From: Clostridiales bacterium
GTDB taxonomy: Bacteria; Bacillota; Clostridia; Christensenellales; Pumilibacteraceae
Reading direction: 5' to 3'
Assembly: GCA_029066805.1 (NCBI GenBank)
Contig: JAIEFT010000036.1
Span: 1-64,000, forward strand
Length of the DNA stretch: 64,000 nucleotides
The notes beneath the pieces were generated by a model. The model was not told the DNA's origin. It saw only the letters and a list, made by a program, of their open reading frames with translations, and did no database searches. Made by a program: the position numbers and the translations under genes. Shown here in pieces: positions 25,226-33,572 of this stretch (position 1 is its first letter; each line of letters starts with the position of its first letter).

Positions 25226-26017
25226 ATGATTAAAGAATTAAAGTTATATCCCAAATACGTTTCGATGAGCTTAAGGAGCGGATTGTCGTACAAAGCCGAT
25301 TCTATCATAATGATGATCAGCTTTGCCATATCCGAAATAATATCGTTGGCTACGGTGTACCTTATAGTAGGGTCAGTGCCGCAGACCGGTATTTGGACGT
25401 TTAACGCTTTAGCGTTTCTGTTCGGATTCACGCTTGTGCCAAAGGCGATCGATCACGTCTTTACGGACGAGCTGTGGATATTGGCGTACTGGGCTGTGCG
25501 CCGCGGCGAGCTGGATATTTATTTGACGAGACCGCTGAACCCGCTGTACCAGTTTGTAGCCAAAACGTTCAAGTGGGACGGGATAGGCGAGTTTGTAGTC
25601 GGCATAGTGATCATGTGCATATTTGCGCCCATGTCCGGAATCGCTTGGTCGTTCGGCGGGGTTATGGCGCTACTGTTGTGCGGCTTTTTCGGAATATTCG
25701 TGTTTACCGGAATCAAGTTGATTTTTGCTTCGCTCGCGTTTTGGATCAAGTCCTCGGGAATAATACTCAACACCGTGTACGGCTTTAGCGGCTACGCAAA
25801 GTACCCGCTAAAGTACATGGGCAAAGCGTTCATGTCGATAATGTTTTACGTAATTCCGTTTGGGCTTGTACTGTACTATCCGATAGAGTGCCTGATAACG
25901 GGCGAGAACATTTGGTGGTCGGTGCTGTGGAGCGCAATCGCCGCAATAGTAGTTATAACGCTTGGACTGTTTGTGTGGCACAGAGGCATAAGACGTTACG
26001 AAAGCTCGGGAAACTAA
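25226..26017 (+). CDS. ABC-2 permease (COG3694 type)
   Basis: The 263-residue permease has six hydrophobic segments and the family loop RRGELDIYLTRPLNPLYQF. It starts 1 base after the preceding stop, with GGGGG as the ribosome site. It is the last gene of the exporter operon; the hairpin at 26022-26056 ends the transcript and at the same time ends small RNA copy C coming from the other side. Confidence 0.85.
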   Translation: MIKELKLYPKYVSMSLRSGLSYKADSIIMMISFAISEIISLATVYLIVGSVPQTGIWTFNALAFLFGFTLVPKAIDHVFTDELWILAYWAVRRGELDIYLTRPLNPLYQFVAKTFKWDGIGEFVVGIVIMCIFAPMSGIAWSFGGVMALLLCGFFGIFVFTGIKLIFASLAFWIKSSGIILNTVYGFSGYAKYPLKYMGKAFMSIMFYVIPFGLVLYYPIECLITGENIWWSVLWSAIAAIVVITLGLFVWHRGIRRYESSGN

Positions 26018-26021
26018 ATAT

Positions 26022-26056
26022 AAAAACACCCCTTCTTTTTGAGAAGGGGTGTTTTT
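26022..26056. terminator. Bidirectional terminator shared by ABC operon and small RNA C
   Basis: Perfect 15-pair stem AAAAACACCCCTTCT/AGAAGGGGTGTTTTT with a 5-base loop. T-runs on both strands make it work in both directions. Confidence 0.85.
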
Positions 26057-26077
26057 ATGTCGCAGCCAAGGAACGGT
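26022..26077 (-). ncRNA. Candidate small RNA of the XRE-linked family, copy C
   Basis: Read on the minus strand from about 26077: CCGTTCCTTGGCTGCGACAT, then AAAAACACCCC and the perfect hairpin with a T-run. The core matches copies A and B. At about 56 bases it is the shortest and cleanest copy, with a good promoter (26112-26084) and a good terminator. No peptide can be encoded. The C-rich stem arm CACCCCTTCTC is the counterpart of the anti-Shine-Dalgarno-like strings in A and B. Confidence 0.7.
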
Positions 26078-26083
26078 ATATCA

Positions 26084-26112
26084 ATTATAAAAAGTATTGA
26101 CTTATTTAACAA
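26084..26112 (-). promoter_or_regulatory. Promoter of small RNA C
   Basis: On the minus strand TTGTTA (26112-26107), 17 bases, TATAAT (26089-26084). The core begins 7 bases later, so transcription would start at its first bases. Confidence 0.7.
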
Positions 26113-26147
26113 CGATAACAATTTGAGTAATAAAACATATAAAAATC

Positions 26148-26225
26148 ATACGTTTTACGTATAAGAAGATTATATCATACGGAAAACGTATAAGCCAAGC
26201 GCTTTATACGCTTTTCGTATATAAT
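26148..26225 (+). promoter_or_regulatory. Three evenly spaced operators and xre promoter (module C)
   Basis: ATACG-TTTTA-CGTAT (26148-26162), ATACG-GAAAA-CGTAT (26177-26191) and ATACG-CTTTT-CGTAT (26206-26220) have centres exactly 29 bases apart. The last overlaps a TATAAT (26220-26225) that would drive the XRE gene. This is a clear autoregulatory operator array. Confidence 0.75.
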
Positions 26226-26244
26226 TTTTTTAAGAGGTTTTATT

Positions 26245-26493
26245 ATGAAATTGTTGAAATTTCCCGAGAATTTACGAAATGCATTAGCCGAAAGCGAAAT
26301 GACACAAATAAAGCTTGCCGACCTTTTAGGTACAACGCAAGCGACAGTCAATCGTTGGATAAAAGGTATAAACGAGCCGGACCTGACAACGCTATTGGAA
26401 ATATGTTTATATTTGGACGAAACACCAAACTCGCTTTTAGGCTACGACGATATAACAGAACAAGACGCTTCGGCGTATAAACAAACCCATTAA
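26245..26493 (+). CDS. Small XRE-family HTH repressor (module C)
   Basis: The 82-residue protein has one Cro/C1-type HTH: MTQIKLADLLGTTQATVNRW with recognition helix TQATVNRWI, then LYLDETPNSLLGYDD and a short polar tail. AGAGG precedes ATG 26245. Three ATACG-N5-CGTAT operators lie between it and the divergent small RNA C. It is the third regulator of this type in 22 kb. The three proteins differ in their recognition helices, in line with their different operator sequences. Confidence 0.88.
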   Translation: MKLLKFPENLRNALAESEMTQIKLADLLGTTQATVNRWIKGINEPDLTTLLEICLYLDETPNSLLGYDDITEQDASAYKQTH

Positions 26494-26528
26494 ATAACAC
26501 AAAAAAGCTCTGGGGTATAATACCTTAT

Positions 26529-28703
26529 TTATTTTTTTGTTCGCGATTTGAATGCGGCGCGAATGGCTGCGAGCAGGGTATCTACATCTAACGGTTTGTT
26601 GATGTGCGAGTCCATGCCCGCTTCGAGCGACGCGCGCCTATCGCTCTCGAACGCATTGGCGGAAAGCGCGATTATGGGTATATCCGACAGCGGGTGGTCT
26701 TTCAGTCCGCGGATCTCGCCCGCAGCGGTGCGCCCGTCCATAATCGGCATTTGTATATCCATCAGCACGAGATCGTAGTCGTCTTTGCCCGCGGCGGCGA
26801 TTTTATCAACGGCTATCTTACCGTTTTCCGCGCTGTCGATAACAAAACCGTAGTCGGAGAGGATTTCCGTTTCGATTTCCAGATTGATTTCGTTGTCCTC
26901 AACTATCAGGATCTTTTTTCCGCAGAGGTCTGTGTTGTCGGCTTGCTGTTCGTCTGCGTATTGTGTTAAGTCCGGTTTAAAGCCGAGCGTGACCGTGAAT
27001 GTACTGCCTTCGCCTAAAACGCTTTCCGCGCGAACAGTGCCGTGCATAGCGTTCACCAGTTGCTTGACTATTGTAAGCCCAAGCCCCGCGCCGAATATGC
27101 CACTCTCCGTGGAGTTGCTTTCGCGTATGAACGGCTCGAATATGCAGTTTAGCGTTGCGGCGGAAATGCCTATTCCGTTGTCCTCCACCTGGAACGTGAA
27201 CGACGATATCCTGTTGATAAGCCCTGTTTTTTGCGTGACGGTTATGTCCACTTTACCGCCGATATCGGTATACTTGACGGCGTTGTCTATTATGTTGCTT
27301 AAAATTTGAATCAGCTTATTTTTGTCGCCGATTACTTTGTCGTCTGTCAATGTGTCTACGTTTAGCGACAGCTTGATATTCTTTTTTTCTGCTTGCGGCC
27401 GCATGCGCAATATTACTTGAGCGAGCAGCTCGGTAACGCTGAACGGCTCTTCGTTGAGCATGTAGTCTTGCGACTCCGAATAAGAAAGCTCCAATACCTT
27501 GTCTACCAGATCGAGTATTTGCTTGCCCGCGCCTTCTATCTTGTCGAGATAGGCAGTAGCGGCGGCGGTAAGCTCGGTTTTTCTTGCGAGCTGAATGTAG
27601 CCGAAAATGGCGTTGAGCGGTGTGCGCATGTCGTGCGACATGTTGGAAAGAAAAGTGTCTTTTGCGAGCTCCGCTGTTTTGGCGTTTTGCAATGCTACTT
27701 CCAAAAGTTGTTTCTGGCGCATTTCCTGCAAAACTTCCTCGTCGACGTTGCGGTAGCCCATTACTATCTGCGCCACCTTTTTGCCCACGCTGACGTTGAC
27801 TATGCGCAGTTGAATATATTGAACCTCGCCGTTTTGAATGCAGCGGTAGTTGATGTAGTAGGTGTTCTTTTTGGATAGCGCCGACTTAATGTGCTTGATT
27901 GACGTGCGCCGTTTTACATGATCGCGGTCCTCGGGGTGAACCCATACCTTGACGTACTCGTCCAAAAACCAGTCGAGCGCGCGTACCTCCAGTTTTTTGG
28001 TGAACTGGTGGATCAGTCTTGTGGAAAGGCGGTAGGGCAGTGCGATGTTCTGCTCGATATTTGCGTAAATTATGGAGTCGTAGTTGACGCTGAGACCTTC
28101 TATTACCTCTAAGCGCTGCAAATGCTCCTGGCTTATCAGCTTGCGCTCCTTGTCGAATTCCTCGATCAGGTTTTGCAGCCTTTGTTCTTTTTGAGTTTGG
28201 TCGTTGATCAATTGTGCGCGTTCTATAATTTGCTTGGTGATTTTTTCGGTCGCGTCCGTTATGAACACGTAAAAATAGTTGTCCGCATTGCCGCCAGAAA
28301 TATAATGTCCGTAGTCCTCCACCCAGCGCACAATGCCGTCTTTGCGGATTATGCGGTACTCCACGTAGTCCAGCACTTTGCCGCCGTTGCTTAATTGACC
28401 TTTGATTTCCTTTTCTACGCGATCGAAATCGTCGGGGTGAACGACGCCGCGAAACACGCCGTCGGTGAGCAGCATGAACTCCTTAAAGTCGTTGCACTTA
28501 AATATGTCGAGCAATGCCTTGTTGGCATAAATTATTTGCTCGTCGCCGCCGGCGCGGTAAATCAAAAATCCGCCCGGGATTTCGTCGATAAACATGCGAA
28601 TTTGCTCCGCGGCTTTCGCCTCCGCCGAGCTGTCGTCACTTTCCGAATGCAGCGTGGGTAGCAGATAGTCTATAATGCTTTTGTTCTCGCGGTCGCTGTT
28701 CAT
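26529..28703 (-). CDS. Hybrid sensor histidine kinase with C-terminal receiver
   Basis: The 724-residue protein has no membrane segments. Two PAS-type regions (about 35-160 and 210-330, the first with FLIYRAGGDEQIIYANKALL) are joined by a coiled stretch rich in Gln, Lys and Glu. The HisKA box is SNMSHDMRTPLNAIFGY with H357. The ATPase has N-box NIIDNAVKYTD, G1 VEDNGIGIS and G2 GAGLGLTIVKQL. The receiver domain has D649 in LVLMDIQMPIMDG and K in HINKPLD. No HPt domain or partner regulator is nearby. It is probably a cytoplasmic phosphorelay sensor. The promoter overlaps the end of the upstream ATP-grasp gene. Confidence 0.93.
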   Translation of the reverse strand: MNSDRENKSIIDYLLPTLHSESDDSSAEAKAAEQIRMFIDEIPGGFLIYRAGGDEQIIYANKALLDIFKCNDFKEFMLLTDGVFRGVVHPDDFDRVEKEIKGQLSNGGKVLDYVEYRIIRKDGIVRWVEDYGHYISGGNADNYFYVFITDATEKITKQIIERAQLINDQTQKEQRLQNLIEEFDKERKLISQEHLQRLEVIEGLSVNYDSIIYANIEQNIALPYRLSTRLIHQFTKKLEVRALDWFLDEYVKVWVHPEDRDHVKRRTSIKHIKSALSKKNTYYINYRCIQNGEVQYIQLRIVNVSVGKKVAQIVMGYRNVDEEVLQEMRQKQLLEVALQNAKTAELAKDTFLSNMSHDMRTPLNAIFGYIQLARKTELTAAATAYLDKIEGAGKQILDLVDKVLELSYSESQDYMLNEEPFSVTELLAQVILRMRPQAEKKNIKLSLNVDTLTDDKVIGDKNKLIQILSNIIDNAVKYTDIGGKVDITVTQKTGLINRISSFTFQVEDNGIGISAATLNCIFEPFIRESNSTESGIFGAGLGLTIVKQLVNAMHGTVRAESVLGEGSTFTVTLGFKPDLTQYADEQQADNTDLCGKKILIVEDNEINLEIETEILSDYGFVIDSAENGKIAVDKIAAAGKDDYDLVLMDIQMPIMDGRTAAGEIRGLKDHPLSDIPIIALSANAFESDRRASLEAGMDSHINKPLDVDTLLAAIRAAFKSRTKK

Positions 28704-28737
28704 GATAACGCCTTATAAATAATATCAGTCTGAAAAT

Positions 28738-28766
28738 ATTATATCGTATTCAATTGGAAATGTCAA
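28738..28766 (-). promoter_or_regulatory. Promoter of the hybrid histidine kinase
   Basis: On the minus strand TTGACA (28766-28761), 17 bases, TATAAT (28743-28738). It overlaps the last codons of the RimK-like gene. Confidence 0.75.
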
Positions 28767-29628
28767 TATTATTAATTATATGTTCCGCGTACGCGCCCGC
28801 GACGTTGATGCCTGTTGCGGCTTCGAACGCGTCGAAAAACGCGTTGGAGTTGACCTCGCAGAGCATGTAAGTTTTTTCTCCGTACAAAAAGTCGATCCCG
28901 CAGTAGTCAAGTCCCAAAATTTCCGCTGCTTTTATTGCCGTTTTTTCGACTTCAGTCGGCACGTCCGCTCGCTTTGCATGCCCGCCCAAGCCGACGTTGG
29001 AGCGGAAGTCCGTGTCCGAGCTCCGCTCTATGCCGCCGAGCACCTTTCCGCCTACTACTATTACGCGTAGGTCCTTGCCGCACGACGAACCGATATACTG
29101 CTGAAATAGATGCGGCTCGCACTTGAATTTTTCCATAAGCGCCTTAAGCCGGTCTTTCGTGTCTGCCTTATACACGCCTGTGCCCATCGAGCCGTATGCC
29201 TGCTTTACAATAACGGGAAGCCCGAGATAGGCCATTACGCAGCTTACCGAATCCTCGCGTATCTCGGCGGATCTGTCGTAGCACAAAAAACCCGCAAGAG
29301 TGTCGGGCATTATTATGCCGTGGTTTGCAAGCATTAGGTGCGTAATCATTTTGTCGTCGCAGTATTCTATCGCCGACGCGGAGTTGAAAAGCCGCATGCG
29401 CTTACTCAGCACGCGCGGCACATACTTGTCCTTATCCAAATAAAGACAAAAATCGTATTTTTTGAATTCTTCCTCTTCTACTATGTTGTTCGTTATGCGC
29501 GCAAAATGTTGGTCGTTGCGCAACGTATCTACCGTTACACCGCGGCGCGTAAGTTCCTCGCGCATGCGCACGACCTGACGGGTCTCCGTCGTTTTGGCAT
29601 AAGCGTTTACGAGAATAAGCCCTTTCAT
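28750..29628 (-). CDS. RimK-like ATP-grasp ligase
   Basis: The 292-residue protein has the ATP-grasp core of RimK/LysX-type ligases, which join an amino acid to a carboxylate with ATP. It has LPVIVKQAYGSMGTGVYKA (ATP-binding lysine and glycine-rich loop), LFQQYIGSSCGKDLRVIVVG, the R-S-N-VGLGGHAKR substrate loop and CEVNSNAFFDAFE with metal-binding Glu and Asn. The N-terminal pre-ATP-grasp domain is short. It lies 18 bases after a lipoprotein gene and is probably co-transcribed with it. The substrate (ribosomal protein, F420, lysine carrier or a peptide) cannot be told. Confidence 0.85.
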   Translation of the reverse strand: MKGLILVNAYAKTTETRQVVRMREELTRRGVTVDTLRNDQHFARITNNIVEEEEFKKYDFCLYLDKDKYVPRVLSKRMRLFNSASAIEYCDDKMITHLMLANHGIIMPDTLAGFLCYDRSAEIREDSVSCVMAYLGLPVIVKQAYGSMGTGVYKADTKDRLKALMEKFKCEPHLFQQYIGSSCGKDLRVIVVGGKVLGGIERSSDTDFRSNVGLGGHAKRADVPTEVEKTAIKAAEILGLDYCGIDFLYGEKTYMLCEVNSNAFFDAFEAATGINVAGAYAEHIINNIDISN

Positions 29629-29646
29629 TATATAATATGCCGCGGA

Positions 29647-30624
29647 CTACTTAGTAAACGAGCAACCGGCAAGCACATACTCGGTGTGGCGGTACGGCTT
29701 AGCGTTTTGGTACGAGCTGTAGTCTATTTTGACGGGCAGCTTTTTGTGTTCCGCCTCGCCCTGAAGGAAGGAATCTTTAGCATACAGAACGGTGTACGAA
29801 GGACCGTGCTTGTCCGCGTTTATCGTAAGCGTTGTGGGAGTGCAGTTAACGGGGTAAGGGATCGCGACGTTTTCGCCCTCGGCGGCTTTTATGCCGAAGT
29901 CCTTGACCCATTCGCCCAAATCGACGGCGCGCTCCGAGCCGCCTGCAACGGCTATGCGATATTCCGCCACCTCGCCCGATATAAAGGAGTCAAACACGTT
30001 TATCATTTTGAAGTTGGTGGACGAGCTCGCGCTTAAGCCTTGAGCTCGCGCCACAAAAAACATCATTTCGTTGTCGCGTGCGGCGTTGCGGGGAAGATCC
30101 ATGGTCTGTTCCTTTGCGCCGTCCTGCTTGGTGTATAGCATAGTCGCTTTGTGAGTTTCGAAGTAATCCGCCGTGACCTTGTAGGAAAGGTTGGTCTTGT
30201 CCTTGCGGTCGGCAAGCGTGACGGTCTTTTCCATGCTTTTTGCGGCAAGGCTGTTTGCCTCGAATACTACGTGCGAAGTGATGGCGTCGGTAAGTCCCGC
30301 GTCCACGCCCGCTTTTTCCGTGTTGTCGATATACTTTACGGAAAAGCTCATGTCAAGCGTTGTATAGCCCGGCTCAGCGCCTTCGTCCAATGTGAACGTG
30401 AGCGTGCCGTCGGCTATCTTTTCGCGTTCGGATTCGCTCTCGCTCTTTTCGGTATTGTACACGGCGACCTTGTAATCGAGCTTTTCGTACGACACGGCGA
30501 CGGCGTGCCAAGGCAGCTTTTCGTCAAACCCCGATTCGGGCTGTTCTGTACTGCACGCCGCAAGCGGCATAGCCAAGGCGGCGGCAAGCGCCGCGCATAA
30601 TATTCGTTTTCCGTTGTTCTTCAT
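29647..30624 (-). CDS. Lipoprotein of unknown function
   Basis: The 325-residue protein begins with a lipoprotein signal peptide ending in LAAC with lipidated C24, then an acidic Ser/Glu stretch. It has a beta-rich extracellular body without recognised motifs. The last residues contain one further cysteine (LAGCSFTK). It heads the operon with the RimK-like ligase, but no functional link is evident. It is divergent from addB. Confidence 0.75.
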   Translation of the reverse strand: MKNNGKRILCAALAAALAMPLAACSTEQPESGFDEKLPWHAVAVSYEKLDYKVAVYNTEKSESESEREKIADGTLTFTLDEGAEPGYTTLDMSFSVKYIDNTEKAGVDAGLTDAITSHVVFEANSLAAKSMEKTVTLADRKDKTNLSYKVTADYFETHKATMLYTKQDGAKEQTMDLPRNAARDNEMMFFVARAQGLSASSSTNFKMINVFDSFISGEVAEYRIAVAGGSERAVDLGEWVKDFGIKAAEGENVAIPYPVNCTPTTLTINADKHGPSYTVLYAKDSFLQGEAEHKKLPVKIDYSSYQNAKPYRHTEYVLAGCSFTK

Positions 30625-30681
30625 AGTTCACCGCGTGCGTATTGATTAGCTATCAAAATGCATAGCCGTACGATTTAGCAT

Positions 30682-30710
30682 ATTGTACCATATCGCGGTC
30701 GTTTTGGCAA
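30682..30710 (-). promoter_or_regulatory. Promoter of the lipoprotein/RimK-like operon
   Basis: On the minus strand TTGCCA (30710-30705), 17 bases, TACAAT (30687-30682), about 55 bases before the start codon. It is back to back with the addB promoter. Confidence 0.65.
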
Positions 30711-30728
30711 CCGATTATCGACTACTAC

Positions 30729-30757
30729 TTGCTTTTTGGCACAAACGGATATATAAT
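30729..30757 (+). promoter_or_regulatory. addB promoter abutting the start codon
   Basis: TTGCTT (30729-30734), 17 bases, TATAAT (30752-30757), then 6 bases to ATG 30764. There is no ribosome site, so the transcript is probably leaderless. Confidence 0.65.
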
Positions 30758-30763
30758 ATCAGC

Positions 30764-33568
30764 ATGAGCTCACGCATGAAAAAATTGCAGTTTAATAGCT
30801 ATCCGCAAGCATTGGGCGCGCTTGCGCGCGAGATTAACGGTCGCGAGTTTTCGTTTGACGAATACTATGTGGTGCTTTGTCCCGATCGCTACACGCTGGC
30901 TGTGGAGCAAGCGCTGTTTTGCGGCGGGGAAAACAGCGGCGGGCGCGGCGCGCTGGACTGCGAGGTGCTCACGCTGTCCCGATTGTCGCGGCGGATCGCG
31001 CCCGCGTCCAAAACGCTTTCGCAAGAGGGCGGAATAATGATAACCGCGCGCGCTATTGCCGCTGTAAAGCCCAACCTCGGCTACTATGCAAAGGCGGCGG
31101 TGTTTGACGACTTTGCACGCGAGGCGTATACGACCATTCAACAGATAACCGCGTCTGACGTGGATATAAGCGCAATACCCGCAACCGGCGCGACAAAAAT
31201 CAAGCTGGACGATTTGTCGCTGATCAAGGCGGAGTACGACAAAATAAAGGGCGAATACTCGGATTCACCGGACAAGCTGTTCGCACTGATCGACGGCGCA
31301 AGCACGAGCGAGTTTGTAAAGAACACACGCTTTTTTGCGATAGGCTATTACGACATGACCAAGCTGATTGCGCGCGTGTTTTCCGTGCTGAGCGGGTACG
31401 CAAAATCGTTCACGCTGTACGACGCGCAGCCGCAAAATATAAAGCGAAACGAGCTCGATTTATTTTGCGCGCCCGATCGCATAAGCGAGTACAAACAGGT
31501 CGCGACTGAAATACGCGACTATGTGTACGTCGGCGGCAAATACGAGGACGTTTCCATAGTGTGCGCCTCGCCGCGTGCACTTAAAAGAATACTGTCCGAA
31601 TACGATATACCAAGCTATACAGACGAGAGCAAGCCGCTGTACGCAACACCGCCGCTGACGGCGTTAGATAATATTTATAAGCTTTGTGCGGCGTACAAAA
31701 AGCGCAACGCCATTGACTGCACCGCGCTTGTAGCATTGTGCAAAAATCCGTACATAGGCTGTGACGCGTTCGACGCGGAAAAGCTGCTGACATACGTGGC
31801 GACGCGCGGACTCACGCTTGTGCCGGCGGACTACGAGTTTAATGGCGACGGCGGTAGGGCGGCTTTGCGTGCGCTGTCCGTAGTTCGCGCGTTTTTGACG
31901 TACCCGAATTTTTGCGCCGCAGTCAAATGCGTGGTCGAGCTTTGCGACTTTTCGGGAGTGCATGAGGCTAAGGCGCAAAACGGCACTGACGAGGTGACGC
32001 CGATATTAAGCCTTGTAGAGCTGCTTTCGCGCTACGGTTCGGGCGACTTCGACACCGACGCCAAAGCGTTTTTTGCGGCGGCGCAGTCTGTGGACGTAAA
32101 CACCCTGCCGCGAGAACGCGATTGCGTTACCGTTACAAGCATAAGCGCGCTGCGCATGACAAGTGTAAAAAAACTGTTTATAACAGACTTTAACGAAGGC
32201 GTAATGCCGCAGGCGACCCCGGATACCGGACTGATCACCGACAGTGAGCTGAATGCGCTCGGCGGCGTTATCGAGCCGACGGTGAGAAAACGCAACAAAT
32301 CCGCCCGCGACGAACTGAAAGCGGTGGTTTATAATGCCGACAGCGTGTTTATTGCGTATTCCGCCGCGGACGGAAGAGCGGCGGCGTTCATAAAAGAGCT
32401 TGCCGACAAAATCAACGAGTACGATTTTTCCGAAAACAGCGACGTGCTGTTACTCTCGCAGGACGCGCGGTTTATTGCCAAGTACGCGTGCGTGCCTGCC
32501 GCCGCGCGGGAGATCGCCGCGCGGCATTTGTCATGCTATTATAGCTCCGTGGACGCCGCTACCGAAAAAATCGAAGCATACTATGCGCCGTTTGTCGATC
32601 GAGTGGATTTATCCCACAAACCCACAATATCGGTCAGCGAGCTGTCGCACTGGTTTACCTGCCCGTATTCGCGGTTTTTGCGCGACGCGGTGGGGCTGGA
32701 AGAGCGGCGCAGTGGGTTTGGCGCACCCGACTTCGGCATAGTAGTGCACGATTTTATGCGGCGGTTTGTGGAAAAAACGCCTTACGATCATTCGCGCGAG
32801 GCGGTAAAAAAGATTATCGACGACGTGCTTGATGAAAGCGATATTCACCTCGATGACGCTGCGTACAGCCGAATGGTGGCGGACGCCGTCGATTACGCGC
32901 AGGCTAACGCACTCATTTTGGAAAGGGGCAAATACAAAGTCGCAAACACCGAATACCGCTTTGGCGGAAAGACGTTCGGCAAGAGCGCCGGATTAGAGTT
33001 TATCGGGTTTATAGATAGGTTTGACGTGTGCGAGGGGCGCGCGCGCATAATCGACTATAAAACAGGCAACAAGGTTTTCAGTATAGACAGGTGTCTCGAC
33101 GGCACGGACATGCAGCTTCCGCTGTACGCTTATGCACTGCCTTACGACGTTACGGGAATGTTCTACGTGCGCCCGACCAAGCGTTACTCTACTGCCGACG
33201 GTGTGGAACGTGCAATGTCGGGCTGTATGGTTATGGACGTAGACGTTGCGTGCGAATACGATACCGCGCTCGAGGCGGGCGGCGCGGCGTCCGACATCGT
33301 GCCTGTGCGACTAAAGGTCGATAAGGACAGCGGGGAAGTTGTGTTTTCCGGCAGACCGAGTAAATCTTTGCTCGGCGCGGATGAGTTTGACAAGCTCATA
33401 ACGGCGTGCAAGGACAACGCCGATGTTGCGGCGGATGAGATCGCGCGCGGCTACATTTGCCGCTCGCCCGTTGAGGGCGCGTGCGACTACTGCCCGTATA
33501 TAGGGATATGCGGCGGCGGTGTGCCGAGGGTGTTTGACGGCGCGGGCGAAGAGAACGAGGGGGATTAG
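30764..33568 (+). CDS. addB: ATP-dependent nuclease subunit B
   Basis: The 934-residue subunit works with AddA in double-strand break processing. The C-terminal nuclease has IIDYKTGNK (D764, K766). The four iron-sulfur cysteines are present: one in WFTCPYSRF and three in CDYCPYIGIC. The N-terminal helicase-like part has no GxGKT Walker A, so this subunit is probably not a motor. It is shorter than the Bacillus protein (about 1170). ATG 30764 is chosen because the promoter ends 6 bases before it; the ORF-track start at 30683 would lie upstream of the promoter. AddA starts 5 bases after the stop. Confidence 0.9.
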   Translation: MSSRMKKLQFNSYPQALGALAREINGREFSFDEYYVVLCPDRYTLAVEQALFCGGENSGGRGALDCEVLTLSRLSRRIAPASKTLSQEGGIMITARAIAAVKPNLGYYAKAAVFDDFAREAYTTIQQITASDVDISAIPATGATKIKLDDLSLIKAEYDKIKGEYSDSPDKLFALIDGASTSEFVKNTRFFAIGYYDMTKLIARVFSVLSGYAKSFTLYDAQPQNIKRNELDLFCAPDRISEYKQVATEIRDYVYVGGKYEDVSIVCASPRALKRILSEYDIPSYTDESKPLYATPPLTALDNIYKLCAAYKKRNAIDCTALVALCKNPYIGCDAFDAEKLLTYVATRGLTLVPADYEFNGDGGRAALRALSVVRAFLTYPNFCAAVKCVVELCDFSGVHEAKAQNGTDEVTPILSLVELLSRYGSGDFDTDAKAFFAAAQSVDVNTLPRERDCVTVTSISALRMTSVKKLFITDFNEGVMPQATPDTGLITDSELNALGGVIEPTVRKRNKSARDELKAVVYNADSVFIAYSAADGRAAAFIKELADKINEYDFSENSDVLLLSQDARFIAKYACVPAAAREIAARHLSCYYSSVDAATEKIEAYYAPFVDRVDLSHKPTISVSELSHWFTCPYSRFLRDAVGLEERRSGFGAPDFGIVVHDFMRRFVEKTPYDHSREAVKKIIDDVLDESDIHLDDAAYSRMVADAVDYAQANALILERGKYKVANTEYRFGGKTFGKSAGLEFIGFIDRFDVCEGRARIIDYKTGNKVFSIDRCLDGTDMQLPLYAYALPYDVTGMFYVRPTKRYSTADGVERAMSGCMVMDVDVACEYDTALEAGGAASDIVPVRLKVDKDSGEVVFSGRPSKSLLGADEFDKLITACKDNADVAADEIARGYICRSPVEGACDYCPYIGICGGGVPRVFDGAGEENEGD

Positions 33569-33572
33569 TATT

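Noticed and set aside
30683-30763. N-terminal extension of addB
   Set aside because: It lies upstream of and across the addB promoter, so it cannot be translated from that transcript.
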